Below are positions 35,939 through 47,274 of a DNA stretch of 64,000 nt, in pieces. Location: NCBI GenBank assembly GCA_026545225.1, contig CM048845.1:63203033-63267032 (forward strand), given 5' to 3'. Positions within the stretch are counted from its first letter, which is position 1. Each line of letters starts with the position of its first letter. This DNA comes from Cornus controversa (taxonomy: Eukaryota > Streptophyta > Magnoliopsida > Cornales > Cornaceae). The notes below the pieces were generated by a model that was not told where the DNA came from, did no database searches, and was given only the letters and a program-made list of their open reading frames with translations. Made by a program: the position numbers and the translations under genes.

Positions 35939-35997
35939 AAGCATTTAAACGATTTAAATCAGATAATACACAATCAATAAAAACAATTCACATAAAA

Positions 35998-36033
<36 letters not shown>

Positions 36034-36089
36034 CATTTAAAAGATTTAAATCAGATAATACACAATCAATAAAAACAATTCACATAAAA

Positions 36090-36126
<37 letters not shown>
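35939..36126. repeat. 93-bp tandem duplication ending in (TA)n inside LTR B2
   Basis: AAGCATTTAAA.GATTTAAATCAGATAATACACAATC and its TA run (36000-36030) are repeated at once with a second TA run (36091-36126). Another TA run lies at 35288-35314. Confidence 0.8.
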
Positions 36127-36129
<3 letters not shown>

Positions 36130-36357
36130 GCAATGCAATTTACATGAACTAATAAAATGTATAAAGACCAAACAATTCACACGAAATGATAAAATATCAA
36201 ATCTAACAATTCACATGAAATGATAAAATTATAAAGAAAAAGCAATTCACATAAAATGATAAAAATATAAAGGCAAGGCATTTCACATAAATTAATAAAA
36301 GTAATGTAAAGCACTTTCAATTTAAAATAATAGACATCCAAATTCTGGGGTAATACA

Positions 36358-37476
36358 TTCATGATTAGACAAACTTACCAAATTATTGTAATTCACATGA
36401 TCAAGTCTCCTATGCCACAAAATAGCTTCATCAGTAATAGTAGAAAAATACATATGTGAATGATCTGAAAATATCACATAACAATTATCAAAAGTTCTAG
36501 ATCCTTCAAAACACAATCACCCACTCATTAGTTACAAAACATCCATGTTGAGTAAAATTAACTTGAAAATCATTATCACATATCTGACTAATACTCAATA
36601 AGTTTGCAACTAAACCTTTAACATATAGAACATTTTTCAATTCACCAAAAGCAGAAAAATTAATTTTATCTTTACCACTTACTTTAGATGCATTGATATC
36701 ACCAAAAGTAATAGACCCACCAGTATAATCCTTAAAAGTGATAAACAATGTTCTATCCCTAGTCATATGCCTAGAGCAACCACTATCAAAGTACCAACTT
36801 GTAAGACCAAGTACTCTAAGTGCAGTGTGTATGACCAGACATTTTAGACTATCTTCCTTCACCCAAATAGTTTTAGATTTATGATCAAGTGATTTCCTAA
36901 CTATTTTAGAATCAGAATTATTAGTCTCCAGGTGCTCTTTCCTTTTCTTCTCATTGCCTTTATAGGAATCTATAACAAAATTAAAGCAATTCAATTTATC
37001 AAAATTTTCTTTCAATTCCTGTTGTTTCTTTCATCTCATTAAGCAAAACTATTGAACTGTCTAAGGTTTTATGCTTTTTTAGTTCAATTTTTCTCTTCTA
37101 ACATTTATACTTGATATGACCTTTTTCTCCACAAAAATGGTATGTAGGAGCAAGTTTTAGAGCATGAGTAATAACAGATGGCTTAATCTCAACTTTCACA
37201 AAAATATCTTTTGATTTTAAAAGTGACGATTCCTTTGAATTTGAAACCAATTATTCTTTATTACTAAGTTTTTAGAAAAATTCAACTTACCAAATTTACA
37301 AGTGTTAGAGTTAAATTTTTAAAAAGACTGATTAGATTTAACAAGTTCACTATTCAGGTTATTAATTTTATACTCAAGTGAATTGTTAAATCCTTTAATC
37401 GGTTTAACTTCCTATTCCAGAAATTCAAATTTACCAACAAGATTCATCTTATCATGTCTAAGTTCCTCTAAATTTT
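36358..37476 (-). pseudogene. Copia C2 gag end, protease and pre-integrase start
   Basis: Minus strand: a CCHC-type finger HFCGEKGHIKYKC (about 37097-37140), then WYFDSGCSRHMTRD (the Copia protease active-site region DSGCS, about 36750-36800), VKGLVANLLSISQICD, and AILWHRRLDHVNYNNLVSLS (pre-integrase, 36380-36430). Fossil. Confidence 0.82.
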
Positions 37477-38432
37477 TACTCCACGAGTATTTTGTTTCCT
37501 TCGTAGTGATTGTTTCTCCTCCTCTTCAGATAAAATTAAGTAGTATCAAAGAACCATCTCTGCTACTCTGATCAAACTGTGTAGACTGATAATGTCTTTG
37601 AGAATCTGATTGATCAGACTGTGAAGAGCATCACAAATTAAACACTCCGTGTGTGTGTGCTCTCCAAAATATAAACAAAGAATTTGAAAAAAAAATGTTT
37701 TGTAAGAAAAATATATCTCAATATTTTTCTCTCTCTAAAATATGAATTTTCTTGTTTCATTGAAAGCTTAATGAGAGAGAAATTATATGAGATTTTTATA
37801 GAGGTTAAAAATCCTAATTTTTCTTGAAAAATAAGTTAAAAACTAATAGGAAACAAGTTCCCATATTTTTAGAAAATTCCAGGTCAAAACCGAGTCAAAA
37901 CAGGACAAAAGAAGGTTATTTCCGTAGAGCAGCCAAGTTGGACTAGTCCGGGCTTCACTTGGACAGTCCATACCCTATAACAGTCTCATATAGAGATACT
38001 GAGACCTCTTCAACTGCTCCAACCTTCACTTGGACCGGTCCAACTATGTTGAAACTCAATTTTGTGGTTCTAAGAGCTCTTGGATGGGTACGGGAAAGAC
38101 TTGGACTGGTCCAACCTTGAAAAATATGAAAATATGACTTTGAAACTCTATTTTTCAAGACCGAAAAACATATTTTAAAAACCTATGTGTCCTCACCACC
38201 TTACCTAAACTAAATGATGCTCAAGTCATGATCAACGGTGTCCATGCTTACTTGAATGCTTCAATCAAAGTCCTTATTGAGGCACTCTATAGATGATGCA
38301 TTGATGAAGAACACACTCCAACTCTCAGTCTTTAACTCCATGATCAATTACAAGAATATGAATGAAAGCTTACAACTTGATCAAACTTAGTTTTAACATC
38401 GAATATTGTTAATTACAAATTTATACGCCACA
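37477..38432 (-). repeat. 5' LTR of Copia C2
   Basis: Parallels 27240-28215 closely, including the GGACCGGTCC-type palindromes at 37940-38110 and the start TGTGGCGTATAAATTTG read on the minus strand at 38432. It is shorter than the partner LTR. Confidence 0.8.
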
Positions 38433-39430
38433 AACTCTCTTCTAGTAAAGTGCATAAGGTTGACTATGCTTTGTTGAGTGGATTCATCTACCCCAGAGAA
38501 GAAAATCTAACTTTTTAATGTATTTGCTAATAGGCCTGAGAGGGTACAAACAATGTCGAATCCTTCCTTAAGGACTAAGATAGCATCCATACTACCATGG
38601 GCAAACAAAAGCAAATCATCTGCAAAAATAAGATGGGACAAGTCATAGGATTTGCACCTCCAGTGGAAATTGAATTGTGGATTGTTGATGGTGTGTTTGC
38701 AAAGAATGAGTGATAATACTTCCATTGCAATTACAAATAAGAAAAACGATAATGGATCACCTTGTCTGATCCTTCTACAACTCTCGAAAGAACCATGACT
38801 TTCACCATTTAAGGAAATGGGAAAAGTAGGAGTTTGAGATACATAATTCAATCTAATTGATGTAAACAAAGGGAAAACCCATTATTTGAGGGTGTCAATC
38901 AAAAAATTCCATCCCAGGGTGTCAAATGTCTTTTTCAGATCAACTTTAATAGCACATCTTAATAGAGTGGAATGTCTATGATATCATCTTAGCAACTCTT
39001 GTGCTAGGAAAATATTGTTAGCAATTCTCCTGAATTTGATAAAGGCTGGCTGTGACTCATTAATATAGGAGGGTAGGATAGGTAACAGTTTATTGGCCAA
39101 CAACTTGGATATGCATTTGTACAGAGTGTTACAACATGCAATTGGTCTGAAATGATCAACTGTGGATCAGTTTTGAGCTTTGAGAATGAGGGTAGTAACG
39201 GTGGAGTTGATTTGTTTTAGCATCTTTCCTGAGATGAAAAAATCTCTGGTTCATTCCCAATTAAGTGCCAACTCTTTTTGAAGAAAAGGGAGGAATATCC
39301 ATTAGGCCCAGGTGATTTTTCATTGCCAAATGAGAAGAGACATTGCTGTAATTCAATGTCTGAAGGGATGAGAGTGAGTGACTGATGAAAATTGGAAGGT
39401 ATGGGTGTTTGTATTTCATTTCATTAATTT
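38433..39430 (-). mobile_element. LINE (L1-type), reverse transcriptase part
   Basis: Minus-strand reverse transcriptase: NEKSPGPNGYSSLFFK (about 39270-39330), then ESCRRIRQGDPLSFFLFVIAMEVLS (38690-38790) and LSHLIFADDLLLFAHG (catalytic FADD box, 38590-38650), then FFSGVDESTQQ (38470-38510). The order and motifs are those of plant L1 ORF2. The endonuclease half is absent, so the copy is truncated at its 5' end near 39430. Frameshifts separate the pieces. Continues at 26811 on the far side of Copia C2. Confidence 0.83.
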
Positions 39431-39458
39431 CATCCATCTCTCTGTTTATTTTTCCCAG

Positions 39459-39943
39459 GTGGGCCTTGATAGCTGGAAGACTTCCAGGCCGGACTGTCAC
39501 AAGAACTACTGGAACACAAACTTGGCTAAGAAATTGCATGCCAAACATCAAAGTCCTCCATCAAACCCTCCATCAAACCGCTTAAATCTGAAGAGAAGAA
39601 GCCAAATCATGAAGAATTTGAAGGAAACAAGAACTTGATCTATGAAGTCAGAAGCCCAGTTTCTTCATCCCCGATACTAGAGGATTCTTCTTTAAACTCT
39701 CTGATGGGCATTGATGTCAATGACTTTCTCATACCAGAAGTTCTATGCTCAGATTTATCTCTGATGCACGAAAATGGTAACATGGCGGGCTATAATTATA
39801 ACAGTTCTTCATCTTCTTGGGATCGTCCATTCTCAGGATATGAATGTTTGCTTGAAAATGAGATGTTTGAGAGCAACCCTCTTCAACCCACATTAGATTT
39901 GGAGCTCAAGAAGGTGGCTTCCTTTCTAGATTTAGAAGATTAA
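39459..39943 (+). pseudogene. MYB paralogue, exon 3 fragment
   Basis: Matches exon 3 of the MYB gene at 55613-56168: it starts after an intact acceptor TTTCCCAG with GTGGGCCTTGATAGC, and ends with the same last residues ([14 protein letters not shown]) and a stop at 39941-39943. The 3' flank also matches to about 40100. A net loss of 7 bases near 39490 removes the DNE of the third R3 helix and shifts the frame, and about 90 bases of the middle of the exon are missing. Exons 1 and 2 are not found in the window; the sequence just upstream is the LINE. A pseudogene from duplication of the MYB locus, same strand, about 16 kb away from the intact copy. Confidence 0.88.
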
Positions 39944-40108
39944 TGGAAAGAATTAAAATTAATAATGATCATATATAAGAGGAGTGCTCCCAATAATGTC
40001 TACATATATACCATTTCCAGCACGGTTGTCACAATTATTTCTGTAATGAAGATGAAGAGAATCAATTCTACTAGACCACCTCTAATTCATATTCGAAAGT
40101 CTTAGAGT

Positions 40109-40123
40109 TATATATATATATAG

Positions 40124-40160
<37 letters not shown>

Positions 40161-40165
40161 TAAAT
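40109..40165. repeat. Microsatellite (TA)n/(CA)n
   Basis: A TA run followed by CACACACACACA in the 3' flank of the MYB fragment. Confidence 0.85.
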
Positions 40166-40237
40166 ACACATACATTACATGTATATTGTTTTCACATTCA
40201 ATTATATATGTACACATAAAAAAATAAAAATAAAAAA

Positions 40238-40797
40238 GCAAATTACTTACTTTTCTCATCAAAAGACAAATAAGTCCTACAGTTTTTCTTCATATCACCA
40301 ATAAGTTACTTTTGGCATTTTTTTGCATTTAAGTTCTAAATCACTAAAACTTCCATTTATACTCTTGCTAAATTAGACTTAAAATTTAGTCTTAAACTTT
40401 CATTTGTACCTTTCCAAATTAAGATATAAAATACAAATAAAAAGAAAATATAACATTTTATTGATTTTTTAAAAAAATAATTAATTTTTATGTATTAAAG
40501 TTATCGTAAATTCTACACAAAATTTTGTAAATTATATTTAAATTAAATTAATTATTATTGAAACTCATAATGCAATATTCATTCATCAACTAAAACTTAA
40601 AGAATTCTAAAAAACAATTATATTATATATCAATTTTTAAATTTATATTTACAAAATTTTACTTCTATTTATTAAGGGTATAAATGGAAGATTTAGTAAT
40701 TTAGAACTTAAATGGAAAATGTTTTCAAAAGTAGGACTTATAGAACTTATTTGTCTTTTGACAAAAAAAAAGTAGAACTTGGTGCTAAATTTTCCTA
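40238..40797. mobile_element. MITE with long imperfect inverted ends
   Basis: The left 100 bases (ATCAAAAGACAAATAAGTCC ... TTTAAGTTCTAAATCAC, CTTCCATTTATAC) recur as reverse complement at 40672-40780. The interior is AT-rich without coding. Ends and TSD are not sharp, so the family is not assigned. Confidence 0.6.
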
Positions 40798-40887
40798 AAA
40801 ACAATGTACATGGAGAGAGATTGTCACCCTTTCAATCTCTTATATCAAAACTTTACTCTTTCAAATAAATCTATAATAGTCACTAAT

Positions 40888-40895
40888 CCGCGTGT
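40888..40895. repeat. 8-bp target-site duplication of the hAT-type element, left
   Basis: CCGCGTGT here against CCGCGCGT at 41632-41639, seven of eight shared. Confidence 0.75.
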
Positions 40896-41157
40896 TAGGG
40901 CCGGCCCTGGGCCTAGACGGCCCAGGCGGTCACTTTGGGCCCCCAATTTTGGGGGGCCCCAAATTTTAGACCGAGTAAGTTACACTAGTATATAAATTGG
41001 GCCCATAATAATATATTTCATTGAGCTTTTATAATTTTAATCCAAAACACTTAATTTATATACTTTAAATTTGGGCCCATAATAATATATTTCATTGGGC
41101 CTTATAATTTTAAACCCAAAATACTTGCCCATATACTTTAAACCCCCCCTTCTCTCT

Positions 41158-41190
<33 letters not shown>

Positions 41191-41242
41191 TATATATATG
41201 CGGCTATCACTGCCCACAGCTTTATTTATACTTTAAACTTAT

Positions 41243-41283
<41 letters not shown>

Positions 41284-41631
41284 TAATATCATATATTGTT
41301 CTGGCGTCGAGGAGCTATTTATATATATATAATATAAGTTATATAACCAGCAAACCTCTCGCGCTCTCTTTGCTCAATTGCGATTACAGAAGTTTCGTGA
41401 GTTCGTAACTTTCGTCTATAGTGGTTCATGATTGATAGAATTTGCACAAATTACACACATCTCTCCCTCTCTCTTGATTGGAGCACTTTAATTGATAATT
41501 TTGCCGCTCAAAATGCAAGACGATCACATTTATTTTGATATGCTCGTGTAAAACTTTTTGTATAAAGGGCCCCTCATTTGAAAGTTCGCTTAGGGCCCCT
41601 TAAAAATTTGAGAATCTCAGGGCCAGCCCTG
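40896..41631. mobile_element. hAT-type non-autonomous DNA transposon
   Basis: The ends TAGGGCCGGCCCTG (left) and CAGGGCTGGCCCTG (right, reverse complement) form a 14-bp TIR, with 8-bp TSDs, the hallmark of the hAT superfamily. 736 bases, no transposase coding. Inside: a duplicated block around TTGGGCCCATAATAATATAT (40997 and 41071), a CT run at 41150-41173 and a TA run at 41240-41278. Confidence 0.82.
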
Positions 41632-41639
41632 CCGCGCGT

Positions 41640-42183
41640 CTTAATCTATCTCCTGTTATATCTATAATGACTCAGGTCTCAACAATGATACCATCCCAAC
41701 GATATGTTTTCAACTTGAGTCAAGATTAGACAAAACCACCATAATTTTTCAGTACTCTTAAATATTTTTATGGAAGGCAAATCAAACTATTCAAGGCTTC
41801 CGAAACCTCATGTTGTTTCTTAAACCAAAGCTCAACACAAAATCAAACCAAAACTAAAATAGATATCAATCATCATACTGGTCGAGAAGTTAATCCTTGT
41901 TATAGTCTTTGAGAATAACTCAAGAGGAAGTCATCCTGTGTGTCTTATATATGTGAGCAAGTTCATAATGATATAGGATTGAAAAATATGACTAAACGCA
42001 ATTTCAATAAGTTATTTTTTTTCAGTTTTGGAGGAAATATATTTACTTGAAAATATTTGTGCTTTTAACATACAAATAAACGTCCAAAAATACTTAAAAT
42101 ATTTTCTAAAAAAAATTGTTGGTAAAATAATGCTTTTATGCTATCACTTAAGATCATAACATATTGAAAATGAAATTTGATAT
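41640..42183. other. Spacer, nothing recognised
   Basis: AT-rich sequence between the hAT element and Gypsy E; no coding, repeat or paired ends seen. Confidence 0.5.
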
Positions 42184-42188
42184 CAAAC
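42184..42188. repeat. Target-site duplication CAAAC of Gypsy E, left copy
   Basis: CAAAC here and at 52980-52984, exactly outside the two LTRs. Confidence 0.8.
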
Positions 42189-42739
42189 TGATGTATGATA
42201 GTTTTATCGACTTTTTCCGGATTCACGACAATTATATTATTACAATTCGAGGAGACCTATTCTTGATAATAAAAATAAAAATAAAAGAACAACCCAATAT
42301 GCAAAACACACTAGTTTTAGCTAGTGGTCCTTGCAACTTTTCAGTCAAATTCAGTCATCTAGGACTCCAAAATCAAGTTTTTCTATCTTATGGAAAGCCT
42401 GTTAAATATTTCAGAATTTATGTTAATGGCCTAAACAAACTTGAATTATTTAGAGTTTTGATATTCAGTAGTCTTTAGTAAATAGGTTTCTTATTCTATT
42501 TTTTTTTCAGAATTTTTAGAGAGTTGAATTTTGAGTAGTTTCCTGCTAATTTCCTTATGTTGATAGGTTTTCTAAGGCTAATAGGTACAATGTTAGGTTT
42601 TTCTTATTATAAATATATGTACCGCATAGTCAAATCATTCATTCTATTATCAATAATATATTATATTTCTCTTCGCTTATACTTTGTTAATTCAAACTGT
42701 TTTGTTCCTTTTTAAACTTTCATAACTTCCACTCTATCA
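42189..42739 (+). repeat. 5' LTR of Gypsy E
   Basis: Starts TGATGTATGATAGTTTTATC and ends CCACTCTATCA. It parallels 52557-52979 through shared blocks (TTTTTTCAGAATTTT, TATGTTGATA, CTTTGT.AATTCAAA). Confidence 0.8.
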
Positions 42740-42755
42740 GTTGGTATCAAAGCCT
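42740..42755 (+). other. Primer-binding site of Gypsy E
   Basis: GTTGGTATCAAAGCC right after the LTR, one base from the initiator-methionine tRNA complement TGGTATCAGAGC. Confidence 0.8.
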
Positions 42756-42989
42756 TGTTTTACCCTGGTTTAATAGTGATTGATTGTTTTGGTAGCAACC
42801 ACTTTGGCGATGATGATCACAGAGTGCAATCCCCCTTTGGCAACCAGGCATACTCAAGAACAACGATTTAATCAACCAGATTCATGGTCTAGTTTGAGAT
42901 TGTGCTGGCGATATTCCTCGCAGCCAACCGAACATGGGTAATGTTCTTGTATATCCATGTAGGCTTCTAGCCTATGCAAATTATTCCGA

Positions 42990-43420
42990 TGACGAGGAGT
43001 TTGGATTTAGAGGGGTTGCGATGGATTGATGTGATCGATGTAGATACGACATAAATTGTAGATATCCGAACAATTGTGAGTTTCAGAGGAAACTTGATCT
43101 ACTCCATTTTAATGAAAGTTTTTATGTTGAGGATGTCTTGAATTAGTTTAATGAAGTTGAACAATACTTCGAGTATTTTCACGTACCCGAACACAAACAA
43201 GTTTCACTTGTAGCATTAATTAACTTAAAAGAGGTGCCTTAGCTTGGTGGGAATAAATATAAACTAACCAGAGAGGAAAGAAAAATAACATGTGCGGTCG
43301 TGGTACAAGATGAAACAGTTGTTGATGGCTAGATTCCTACCGTGGAGGAAAAAATTTCCACTGGCTAATAAGAAGAAGACACCTGAGTATGAGAAAAGTT
43401 AACGTGGTACACATGACATG
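42990..43420 (+). pseudogene. Chromovirus-type gag remnant (Gypsy E)
   Basis: Readable as a plant chromovirus gag core: a segment with FNEVEQYFEYFHVPEHKQVS (about 43149-43210), LALINLK and AWWE, then an RGKK segment. Short and degraded; no start or zinc finger seen. Confidence 0.6.
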
Positions 43421-43735
43421 ATCCAAGTCAGTATTGAGAAAGATATGTGGCAAGTAATTTCATTAACGTGTATATCACACGTGGCAACTACAGTCAACCA
43501 GTCAAAGAGAGAAATCATCAAATTTGGTTTAAAACAGGGAATGCCAGATTTTTTCCTTAAAAGAAGGGATTGATACAAATCAATCCCAAATCAAGGAGAA
43601 TTACCGAATAATCTGCACAAATCAGCACTAGAATGGTAGCACTCTTGTATAAATATGAGTAAAAACTGTATGAAAAAGGAGGAGAAAACAAATACTGATT
43701 CATGTATTCAACCACCACTAGACTAGTGAGATTAT
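43421..43735 (+). repeat. Probable LTR remnant interrupted by Copia D
   Basis: CGTGTATATCACACGTGGC, a TATA-like TGTATAAATATGAG (43650-43663) and ATTCATGTATTCAACCACC look like the U3 and R parts of an unrelated LTR. The sequence probably continues after Copia D at 50760-50930 (CTTGTAATATCTCATG). Ends and TSD were not resolved. Confidence 0.35.
43731..43735. repeat. Target-site duplication ATTAT of Copia D, left copy
   Basis: ATTAT here and at 50755-50759, exactly outside the LTRs. Confidence 0.75.
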
Positions 43736-44462
43736 TGTAAGAATAAATTAGAAAGTCTTCAGATAAAACTTCAAATTGATTTTATTGTGATTGGGTCTTC
43801 TATGGATTTCGCCTTTTCTTCAGTTACCCAAATGAACCCTGAAATAAGAAAATTAAAGACAAAGCATAGAGAGAGATAGTACATATATTTCACCTTTTCT
43901 TCAGTTACCTGAATGAAACCTCAAAACAGAAAATTGAAGACGAAGCATAAAGAGAGATAATACGTATATTTGTGTTTAGAGATGTAATGAGTTTTCTCCA
44001 CTAATAAGGGATTTTCAATTTTTTGTATCTGTCATTGAAACAGATCACTCGTAACTATATATTTAGATAAACATGAAGGTTGTTTAACACTCCCATATTA
44101 GTGAACCATTTCCTCCACTAAAGGAGAGTGGTTTTTATTTTTAACGGCTACACAATCCGTTTTCAACCACATTACCCCCATCCACATTCATGATCTCATT
44201 TTAGGTGGGAGAAGGAGATATTTGTTCTCCTATTTTATCTCAACCACTTAAAAGTGATTTTGACCAAATCAAGTATCAACCAACTTGGGCAATTACACCT
44301 CTGTAAATCATTCCTCAATATGTGTGATCATAAATACAACTGTTAGTAAATAAATAAGATAAAATACTAACAGACATATACATAAATTTGTACAGTAGAT
44401 TTATTAACCACCCAAAAATAAATGAAGTAAATTTGAGGGCTATTTGGCCACTCAATCTAACA
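43736..44462 (-). repeat. 3' LTR of Copia D
   Basis: On the minus strand it starts TGTTAGATTGAGTGGCC and ends TTATTCTTACA. The AGTTACC-linked repeated phrase CTTTTCTTCAGTTACC occurs twice inside (about 43810 and 43896). Confidence 0.83.
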
Positions 44463-44966
44463 TCTCCCACTTGGCCAATAGTCCTGAAATTTTATAATCA
44501 TCTTTTAATCCCCATTGAACAAACATATTTTTTGAACTCATCAGATGCAATAAGTTTTATTAGGAGATCTACAATCATATCTTTTGAAGGAATATAATTT
44601 ATCGCAATTTCATTCTTTTGAAATACATTAATAATATAATGATATTGGTGATCTATATGTTTTCCCTTTGAGCCAACTTCACCATGTTTAATTATATTTA
44701 TTGTGGCTTAGTTGTCACACATAATATTTATTGGTTTACTTACTACGTGTTTAATTTTTAAATCTTCAAGAAATCTTTTTATCTATACAGCTTCAGATGA
44801 CACATTACTACATGATATGTATTCAGCCTCCAATGTACTTTTGGCCACACAAGTTTGTTTTTTACTTCACCATGAAATTGCTTATCTACCTAAAAGAAAC
44901 ACATAACCTAATGTAGATTTTCCATCATTCACAACTCCTGTAAAGTTAGAATCTGAAGAACTAACA
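44463..44966 (-). pseudogene. Copia D RNase H remnant
   Basis: Minus-strand motifs: NDGKSTLGYVFLLGR, then CVAKSTLEAEYMSCS (the STxEAEY core of Copia RNase H), IKRFLEDLKIKHVVSKPINI, and GKHIDHQYHYI near the end. It breaks off where the solo LTR begins. Confidence 0.72.
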
Positions 44967-47268
44967 TGCACGCCCCAATTTTTGAGTCAACGGAGACTCC
45001 GTCTCCGAGCCCAAATCCCGAGGGTGAGTCAGTTCATTAAGTCCTAATGAACTACCTCAACCTTCAATTACCGCAGAAGCTTAATCATACACAACGATTA
45101 TATTTGTATAACTCAACATCAACTAGTACCAATAGGCCCCACATATGACCACACATTAATGTCCAAACAATATTATAATTATCAGCCCAGTTATGGTTTA
45201 CGATCCATCGTAATTTACTATACATCACAGATGTATCACTACATCTAACAAAATTTGCTGGTTTCAACTCAATTTCCTCAACATTCTTACGATCTATCGC
45301 TATGAAAATTACGATGTATGACCGGATTACGATCCATTATAATGGGACTTACGATGCATCGCAATTACTCGACTGTAATTTTTACAAAATTCTCAAATGC
45401 TTAACAACCTAAGCAATTCATATCCAATTTCATTCTTTATCCTCATCTCATCTCATGCTACTTTGAAACATAAACAAAACACTATAACATCATACATTTC
45501 ATACATTTAATCCAAAATATGCATTTCATTCATATTTTCCTCAAAGTCATAAAGTACACATGGATTATACATATGAAAATCCAAAAAAAAAACAAGTCAC
45601 TTGTTCGTAGTTACAAAATCAAAAGATATCCACATGCCACAAGCCGACATAGATAGTAATATATACAACATCCAAAAGTATCTCAAAAATACTACTAAGA
45701 GCTCCACTTAGTTACTCAAGTCCTATCTATCGCCGGTGCCTTATCTATAAAAAAAAAATTGGGGGAGGGGGGGAAGAGGGGTGAGCAAAACAACTAGTTT
45801 GGAATGAATGCCCCAACCCACCTAGACATTGACCCGACACTGACCTACATAATATGCAACCATGATGTCGCTACCCTATATGACATAAGCATCTTTTTAG
45901 ATAAACATCTTCTTCTGTCATTATTTGATACATAGACTTGATTGGTCAATCTAGCAATCATGTAATGTTGGACGACTCTGACGACACTGTAAGGTTATAC
46001 AACTCCGACGACACTATAATGTTGGACAACTCTGATGATACTTGTATGATTGGATAACTCCGATGATTATACATTCATAACAATATATTGGTCTTGCCTT
46101 TGTGATTAAGCAATTTCGACGATCACGAAAATTGGGGTATGATTGGGCATCTCCGACAATCATCCTATTGTGGGTATTTTTACCACTTCCAATACATGGT
46201 TGGACACCTCCAATATCCATGAAAGACATATTTGGACAAACCTCCGATATACACATATACGTGCTCATTAGGCACATATAACACATAACATACTTTTCAT
46301 GCTCTTCTATGCACATTCATGTTTTATAAATTCTAGCATGCATCATACCCTCATACACCACATATAATTACATATGTGTTCAAATCATGCATACATCACA
46401 TAAGCATTCAATTCATCAAATTTTCAAACATACTCACAATTCTATACACATTGCATGTATACATCCACAACATCATATATCACAATATAAATAACATAAA
46501 CATGTCTAATTCACATTGAAAGAGGGGAAAGATGAAATCATTTAACCGCGTCATTCTCCCATACATGCAACACAACCAAATCATTCTCAAACTCACTAAA
46601 ACTTAGGAATTAACGAATAAGAAGAAAAAAACACCCCTACCTCAAACTTGAAATTTTTTTTAAACAAAACCCTAGAATCCTCCAAGTTTTAAATTTGTCA
46701 AAATCACACTTTGTTCGTTTCAAACTGAAGCCCTTAACCCGTAGAACAAGTTGTCATTCTTCGGGAACTTCCAAATCAAAGCCTAACACTTCCGAAATGA
46801 AGAGAGGATGAGAGATTAAGAGGGAGAGAGAGAGAGGGTTGGCCGGCTGTTTCAAATGAATGGGATCTCAACCACTAAATATTTATAACATCTAGGGCAC
46901 AAAATGACCAAAATGCCCCCAGGCCACTTAACGTACACTCCCGACATCCGTTTTCGATTTCAAAAGAGGTTACGGCTCCGAAATCACTTTCTTAACTCTT
47001 TTAACATGTTATTTAATCTAAAACCAGAAATAGTTATTTTATAAAAAATTTCTAAATTACCGAGCCCACCTAACTAGCATCCCAGGCCTCGCCAACTCAA
47101 AAATCTCAAATTTTATCAAACGCTCCCAAAACTTTCCCGAACCTCTAAAAAAGTTTTCAAACATGTTTTTCACATTCAAAACATACATAACATCATTAAA
47201 AATCCATTTATGATAAAAATGATGAATAAAAAGAAAATCGATCAAAAATTAGACCCAGTCTCTACACA
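44967..47268 (-). mobile_element. Solo LTR (Gypsy type) inside Copia D
   Basis: Read on the minus strand it runs from about TGTAGAGACTGGG to TTGGGGCGTGCA, 2.3 kb, without coding. It interrupts the RNase H region of Copia D. It holds a degenerate minisatellite at 45960-46260 (GGACAACTC.GA.GA.ACT type) and repeated ACGATGCATCG phrases at 45290-45370. No clear TSD was found, so the exact ends are uncertain by a few bases. Confidence 0.6.
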
Positions 47269-47274
47269 ACTCTA

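Larger units (their letters stand above)
32014..36357 (-). mobile_element. Large solo LTR B2 inside Copia C2
   Basis: On the plus strand from TGAAATACCCCCC to CTGGGGTAATACA, with TTCAT on both sides. About 3.15 kb remains after subtracting the TRIM array it contains. It is a second copy of the LTR at 5355-7497/21598-22221. No coding, no primer site or polypurine tract within the bounds, hence a solo LTR left by recombination between two LTRs (established mechanism). Read on the minus strand it begins TGTATTACCCC, similar to Tekay/Del chromovirus LTRs (inference). It splits the pre-integrase region of C2. Confidence 0.78.
26812..38432 (-). mobile_element. SIRE-like Copia fossil C2 inserted in the LINE
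   Basis: Minus-strand element. From its 5' side: LTR 37477-38432 (shorter than its partner), gag and zinc knuckle about 37016-37476, protease 36506-37015, start of the pre-integrase domain 36358-36516, [solo LTR B2, 32014-36357], rest of pre-integrase 31853-32013, integrase 31140-31810, reverse transcriptase and RNase H 29512-31130, untranslated 28216-29510, 3' LTR 26812-28215. The LTRs differ by about one base in eight by eye, so the insertion is old (inference). Broken, with many breaks. Confidence 0.82.

Noticed and set aside
32014-36357. B as a DNA transposon with TGTAATACCCC terminal inverted repeats
   Set aside because: The ends are also the usual TG...CA of LTRs; the 5-bp duplication, large size, absence of transposase and similarity to Tekay-type LTR ends fit a solo LTR better. 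Not fully excluded.
42164-42478. 104-codon plus-strand open frame
   Set aside because: It runs across the target duplication into the LTR of Gypsy E, with no protein motif.
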